Part shown: positions 4,834 through 7,730 of the stretch, one piece after another
How positions within the stretch are numbered: position 1 is the stretch's first letter
Layout: the number at the start of each line of letters is the position of its first letter
NCBI GenBank assembly: GCA_030647575.1
Contig: JAUSJS010000310.1
Location: 1-7,730 of the forward strand
Reading direction: 5' to 3'
Length of the DNA: 7,730 nucleotides
Source of the DNA: Candidatus Limnocylindrales bacterium
Lineage (GTDB): Bacteria; Chloroflexota; Limnocylindria; Limnocylindrales; CSP1-4
The notes under the pieces: model-generated
The model's input: only the letters and a program-made list of their open reading frames with translations
Database searches by the model: none
Told to the model about the DNA's origin: nothing
Translations under genes and position numbers: made by a program

Positions 4834-6488
4834 GCGCGGAACGGGCGCGCTCACGCCCTATCCCGCGGCCCGCCGGGCCGTTCGTGCCGGCGGGCAGCGT
4901 GCGCATCTTCGATACCACCCTGCGCGATGGGGAGCAGGCACCCGGCGCCGGCCTGACCGCGGCGGAGAAGCTCGAAGTCGCTCGACAGCTGGCCCGGCTC
5001 AAGGTCGACGTCATCGAGGCCGGCTTCCCGGCCGCCTCGCCCGGCGATTTCGAGGCGGTCCGGCGGATCGCCCAGGAGACCCGCGGTGGGATCGCCGTGG
5101 CGGCGCTCGCCCGCTGCAAGGACGGCGACCCGCAGCGCGCGATCGACGCCATAAAGATCGCCGAGCGGCCCCATCTCCACGTCTTCATCGCGACCAGCGA
5201 CATTCACCTCAAGCACAAGTTGCGGATCGATCGCGACACCGCCCTGGCCGAAGCCGTCCGCTGGGTCCGGTACGGTCGCGAGCAGCTCGGTCGCGACGCG
5301 GAGATCGAGTTCTCGGCTGAGGACGCCTCGCGCACGGATCTCGACTTCCTGCTCCAGATCTACGAGGCGGTCGTCGAGGCGGGCGCCTCCACGGTCAACA
5401 TCCCGGACACCGTCGGGTACGCCATCCCGTCCGAGTTCGGGGACCTGACCCGGCGCGTCGTGGAGCTCATCGGTGGCCAGGCCACGGTCAGCGTCCACTG
5501 CCACAACGACCTCGGCCTGGCGACGGCCAACACGATGGCCGCAATCCAGGCCGGCGCCCGCCAGGTCGAGGTCACGATCAACGGCCTCGGCGAGCGGGCC
5601 GGCAACGCCTCGCTCGAGGAGGTCGTGATGGCGCTGCGCACGCGACCCACCCAGTTCCCCGACCTCGGCTCCGGCGTCGTCACCGAGCAGCTGACAGCAG
5701 CCAGCCGCCTGGTCAGCTACCTGACCGGGTTCGCCATCCAGCCGAACAAGGCGATCGTCGGAGGCAACGCCTTTGCCCATGAGTCCGGGATCCACCAGGA
5801 CGGCGTGATCAAGAACCCGCTGACCTACGAGATCATGACCCCGCAGTCGGTCGGGTTGACCGGCAGCCAGCTGACGATCGGCAAGCTGTCCGGGCGGCGC
5901 GGCCTGCAGGGCAAGCTCCGAGAGCTCGGCCACGAGCTCGAGGGCGAGGCGCTCGACGAGATCTACCGCCAGGCGGTCGCCCTCGCCGACGCCAAGAAGG
6001 AGGTCACCGACGCCGACCTGCTCGCGCTGGTCGAACAACGCACGTCGGAGGTCCCGGCCTCCGTCAGCCTCGTGGGCTGGAGCGTGACATCGTCGCGTGG
6101 TGGCAATGCGACCGGCACGGTCAGCCTCACCGTCGACGGCGAGGAACGGACCGCCGAGACGACCGGGAACGGCCCGGTCAACGCGCTGTTCGGCGCCGTT
6201 GATGCGGCCTTGCAGCCGGTCCTCGGCTGGCACCCGACCCTGACCGAATACGAGCTCAAGGCGGTCAGCGCCGGCGAGGACGCCCAGGGCCAGGCGCTGG
6301 TTCGCTGCCGACGATCCTCGGACGAAGGACCCGGCGCCCTGGTCGTGACCGGGCACGGGTTATCGACCAACATCATCGAGGCCTCGCTCGACGCGTATGT
6401 CGTCGCCGTCAACAAGCTCCATGGGGCGGAGATCAACGGCGTCAACGTGGCCTTCGTCTCCCCGCGCCAGGGCGAGGGCCTGCGGTGA
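4830..6488 (+). CDS. leuA: 2-isopropylmalate synthase
   Basis: The enzyme condenses acetyl-CoA with 2-ketoisovalerate to 2-isopropylmalate, the committed step of leucine synthesis. The HMGL-like TIM barrel (about residues 23-290) shows DTTLRDGEQ with R32 and D33, EFSAEDASRTD, and the metal-binding HCHND at 223-227. GNAFAHESGIHQDG (H317, H322) marks the LeuA subdomain. The C-terminal part (about 405-545) fits the allosteric dimer domain that binds leucine in this family, so feedback inhibition is likely. FIATSDIHLKHKLR and the overall pattern favour LeuA over homocitrate or citramalate synthase. It has 552 aa, slightly long for the bacterial form because of about 22 basic, Pro-rich N-terminal residues. 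The start is taken as GTG 4830, which overlaps the ilvC stop (GTGA) and has GGGGG 7 nt upstream (4818-4822). GTG 4884 is an alternative. The frame stays open further upstream, but that is ilvC read out of frame. Confidence 0.95.
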   Translation: MSAERARSRPIPRPAGPFVPAGSVRIFDTTLRDGEQAPGAGLTAAEKLEVARQLARLKVDVIEAGFPAASPGDFEAVRRIAQETRGGIAVAALARCKDGDPQRAIDAIKIAERPHLHVFIATSDIHLKHKLRIDRDTALAEAVRWVRYGREQLGRDAEIEFSAEDASRTDLDFLLQIYEAVVEAGASTVNIPDTVGYAIPSEFGDLTRRVVELIGGQATVSVHCHNDLGLATANTMAAIQAGARQVEVTINGLGERAGNASLEEVVMALRTRPTQFPDLGSGVVTEQLTAASRLVSYLTGFAIQPNKAIVGGNAFAHESGIHQDGVIKNPLTYEIMTPQSVGLTGSQLTIGKLSGRRGLQGKLRELGHELEGEALDEIYRQAVALADAKKEVTDADLLALVEQRTSEVPASVSLVGWSVTSSRGGNATGTVSLTVDGEERTAETTGNGPVNALFGAVDAALQPVLGWHPTLTEYELKAVSAGEDAQGQALVRCRRSSDEGPGALVVTGHGLSTNIIEASLDAYVVAVNKLHGAEINGVNVAFVSPRQGEGLR

Positions 6489-7630
6489 GCGACCGACCGG
6501 TCTACCGGATCGCGACCATTCCCGGCGACGGGGTTGGGCCGGAGGTGGTAGCTGCCGCTTGCCGCGTCGTCGACGCGGCCGGCGAGCGGTTCGCCTTCGA
6601 GGTCGACTGGTCGGAGCATGCCGCCGGCGGGGCTGCGATCGACGCGTACGGAGTCGCGATCCGCGACGAGGACGTCGCCGCCTGCGGAGCCGCCGATGCG
6701 ATCCTGCTCGGGGCGGTGGGCGGCCCGAAATGGGACGACCCGAAGGCGGCCGTCCGCCCGGAGCAGGCGCTGTTCAGGCTGCGCGGCGCGCTGGGCCTCT
6801 TCGCCAACCTCCGCCCCGTGACCGTCCATCCGACGATCGCGGCGTCGGCGGCACCGGTCCGCGCCGAGCTGCTCGAGGGCGTCGATCTGCTGATCGTCCG
6901 CGAGCTGACCGGGGGACTCTATTTCGGGGCGCGGACCGAGGCGACCGGCGCCCCTGGTGAGCGCCACGCCAGCGACACGCTCCCGTACTCGGAATCCGAG
7001 ATCCGCCGGGTCGTCCGGCTCGCGTTCGAGCTGGCACGCTCCCGACGCGGCCGGCTGACCAGCGTGGACAAGGCGAACGTGCTGGCCACCTCGCGCCTGT
7101 GGCGGACCGTCGTCGAGGAGATGCGGTCGGAGTACCCGGACGTTGAGGTCGGTCACCAGCTCGTGGATTCGTGCGCGATGCTGCTGATCAAGCAGCCGGC
7201 CCAGTTCGACGTCCTGGTGACCGAGAACCTGTTCGGCGACATCCTCTCCGACGAAGCGGGGGTCCTGGCCGGATCGCTCGGGATGCTGCCATCGGCCTCC
7301 CTTGGAGAGCGCCGAACGGCGTACGGCACCTTCGGGCTGTATGAGCCGATTCACGGGTCCGCGCCGGACATCGCCGGTCAGGACCGCGCCAACCCGATCG
7401 GGACGATTCTGTCCGCGGCCATGCTCCTCCGACTGTCGCTGGGCCGCCCGGACGCGGCCGACGCGATCGAGGCCGCGGTCGATGCCGCCCTGGATGCCGG
7501 CTGGCGGACGGGCGATATCGCCGCAGCCGGTCAGCCCGACGAACGGCTCGAGGTCGTCGGCACGACGGCACTCGCGAGCGCGGTGGTCAACGCGCTGGCG
7601 GCGGGTGCGGCGGCGAGCGTGCCCGCATGA
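6485..7630 (+). CDS. leuB: 3-isopropylmalate dehydrogenase
   Basis: This NAD-dependent beta-decarboxylating dehydrogenase oxidises 3-isopropylmalate to 2-ketoisocaproate. In citramalate-pathway organisms it also oxidises 3-methylmalate to 2-ketobutyrate. Motifs run in order: IPGDGVGPE near the N-terminus, RLRGALGLFANLRP (substrate-binding arginines), RELTGGLYFG (from R139), SVDKANVL with the catalytic Lys196, and the metal-binding aspartates D228, D252 and D256. The spacing of these three equals that in Thermus IPMDH. YEPIHGSAPDIAG holds the Asp expected for NAD preference. The family's usual (V/N)D(S/N)AAM segment reads VDSCAM. At 381 aa it is slightly longer than the usual 345-365 because of an Ala-rich C-terminal tail. 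It starts with GTG 6485, overlapping the leuA stop by 4 bp, and its own stop overlaps the next start. No leuC or leuD separates it from leuA, unlike many leu operons. Confidence 0.97.
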   Translation: MSDRPVYRIATIPGDGVGPEVVAAACRVVDAAGERFAFEVDWSEHAAGGAAIDAYGVAIRDEDVAACGAADAILLGAVGGPKWDDPKAAVRPEQALFRLRGALGLFANLRPVTVHPTIAASAAPVRAELLEGVDLLIVRELTGGLYFGARTEATGAPGERHASDTLPYSESEIRRVVRLAFELARSRRGRLTSVDKANVLATSRLWRTVVEEMRSEYPDVEVGHQLVDSCAMLLIKQPAQFDVLVTENLFGDILSDEAGVLAGSLGMLPSASLGERRTAYGTFGLYEPIHGSAPDIAGQDRANPIGTILSAAMLLRLSLGRPDAADAIEAAVDAALDAGWRTGDIAAAGQPDERLEVVGTTALASAVVNALAAGAAASVPA

Positions 7631-7730
7631 GCGCCCCGGTCCCCGATGCCCCCGTCGTCCTCTACGACACGACCCTGCGCGACGGCACCCAGGGCGAGAA
7701 CATCACCCTGTCGCTGGCCGACAAACTGCG
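7627..7730 (+). CDS. cimA: Probable (R)-citramalate synthase, N-terminal fragment (3' truncated)
   Basis: Only 34 complete codons are in the window. The ATG at 7627 overlaps the leuB stop (ATGA). After about 10 residues comes VLYDTTLRDGTQGENITLS, followed by ADKLR at the edge. The DTTLRDG motif places it in the HMGL-like acyl-CoA lyase/synthase family with LeuA. The continuation TQGENITLS with DKLR resembles the citramalate synthase group (TQGEGISFS in relatives) rather than LeuA, which reads EQAPGAGLT in this same operon. CimA condenses pyruvate and acetyl-CoA to (R)-citramalate, a threonine-independent route to 2-ketobutyrate and isoleucine. LeuB next door would complete that route. A second isopropylmalate synthase or a homocitrate synthase cannot be excluded from so short a piece. 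Confidence 0.78.
   Translation, partial: MSAPVPDAPVVLYDTTLRDGTQGENITLSLADKL

Noticed and set aside
3700..4854. Long minus-strand frame opposite ilvC
   Set aside because: It is antisense to a well-supported gene, shows no domain features and is explained by base composition.
4851..6356. Long minus-strand frame opposite leuA
   Set aside because: It is antisense to leuA over its whole length with no family motifs, so it is a compositional shadow.
5963..7354. Long minus-strand frame across leuA and leuB
   Set aside because: It spans two real genes on the opposite strand, and no motifs or ribosome-binding site support it.

Overview
The window is G+C-rich bacterial DNA; third codon positions are overwhelmingly G or C. 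It holds the end of one gene, a noncoding region of about 670 bases, and then a tightly packed branched-chain amino acid operon that runs off the right edge. All genes are on the + strand. The gene set ilvB-ilvN-ilvC-leuA-leuB-cimA, with frequent GTG starts, would fit a high-GC Chloroflexota lineage, or less likely an actinobacterium. That assignment is an inference from gene order and base composition; no rRNA or other marker is present.

Layout. 1-560 is the C-terminal part of a cyclic-di-GMP phosphodiesterase (EAL) domain protein, unrelated in function to what follows. 561-1232 has no conventional gene. It carries a good sigma-70-type promoter (TTGACG, 16 bp, extended TGC-TAGACT) whose -35 region is duplicated as a perfect 16-bp tandem repeat, then a leader of roughly 350 nt. 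The leader holds hairpins, a short reading frame with a remarkable cluster of leucine codons, and a perfect 10-bp intrinsic terminator followed by T residues just before ilvB. Together these look like a ribosome-mediated, leucine-sensing transcription attenuator. This is the most interesting part of the window.

1233-7730 encodes acetolactate synthase large and small subunits (IlvB, IlvN), ketol-acid reductoisomerase (IlvC), 2-isopropylmalate synthase (LeuA), 3-isopropylmalate dehydrogenase (LeuB) and the first 34 codons of a probable (R)-citramalate synthase (CimA). Every one of the five gene junctions is the same 4-bp overlap (ATGA or GTGA), which indicates one transcript with translational coupling.

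How the genes work together. IlvBN and IlvC carry out the first two shared steps of valine, leucine and isoleucine synthesis. LeuA draws 2-ketoisovalerate into leucine. CimA would make citramalate from pyruvate and acetyl-CoA, feeding 2-ketobutyrate, and so isoleucine, without threonine. LeuB sits between LeuA and CimA and belongs to both routes, because it oxidises 3-isopropylmalate and 3-methylmalate. Dihydroxyacid dehydratase (ilvD) and isopropylmalate isomerase (leuCD) are not in the window and must be encoded elsewhere, possibly downstream.
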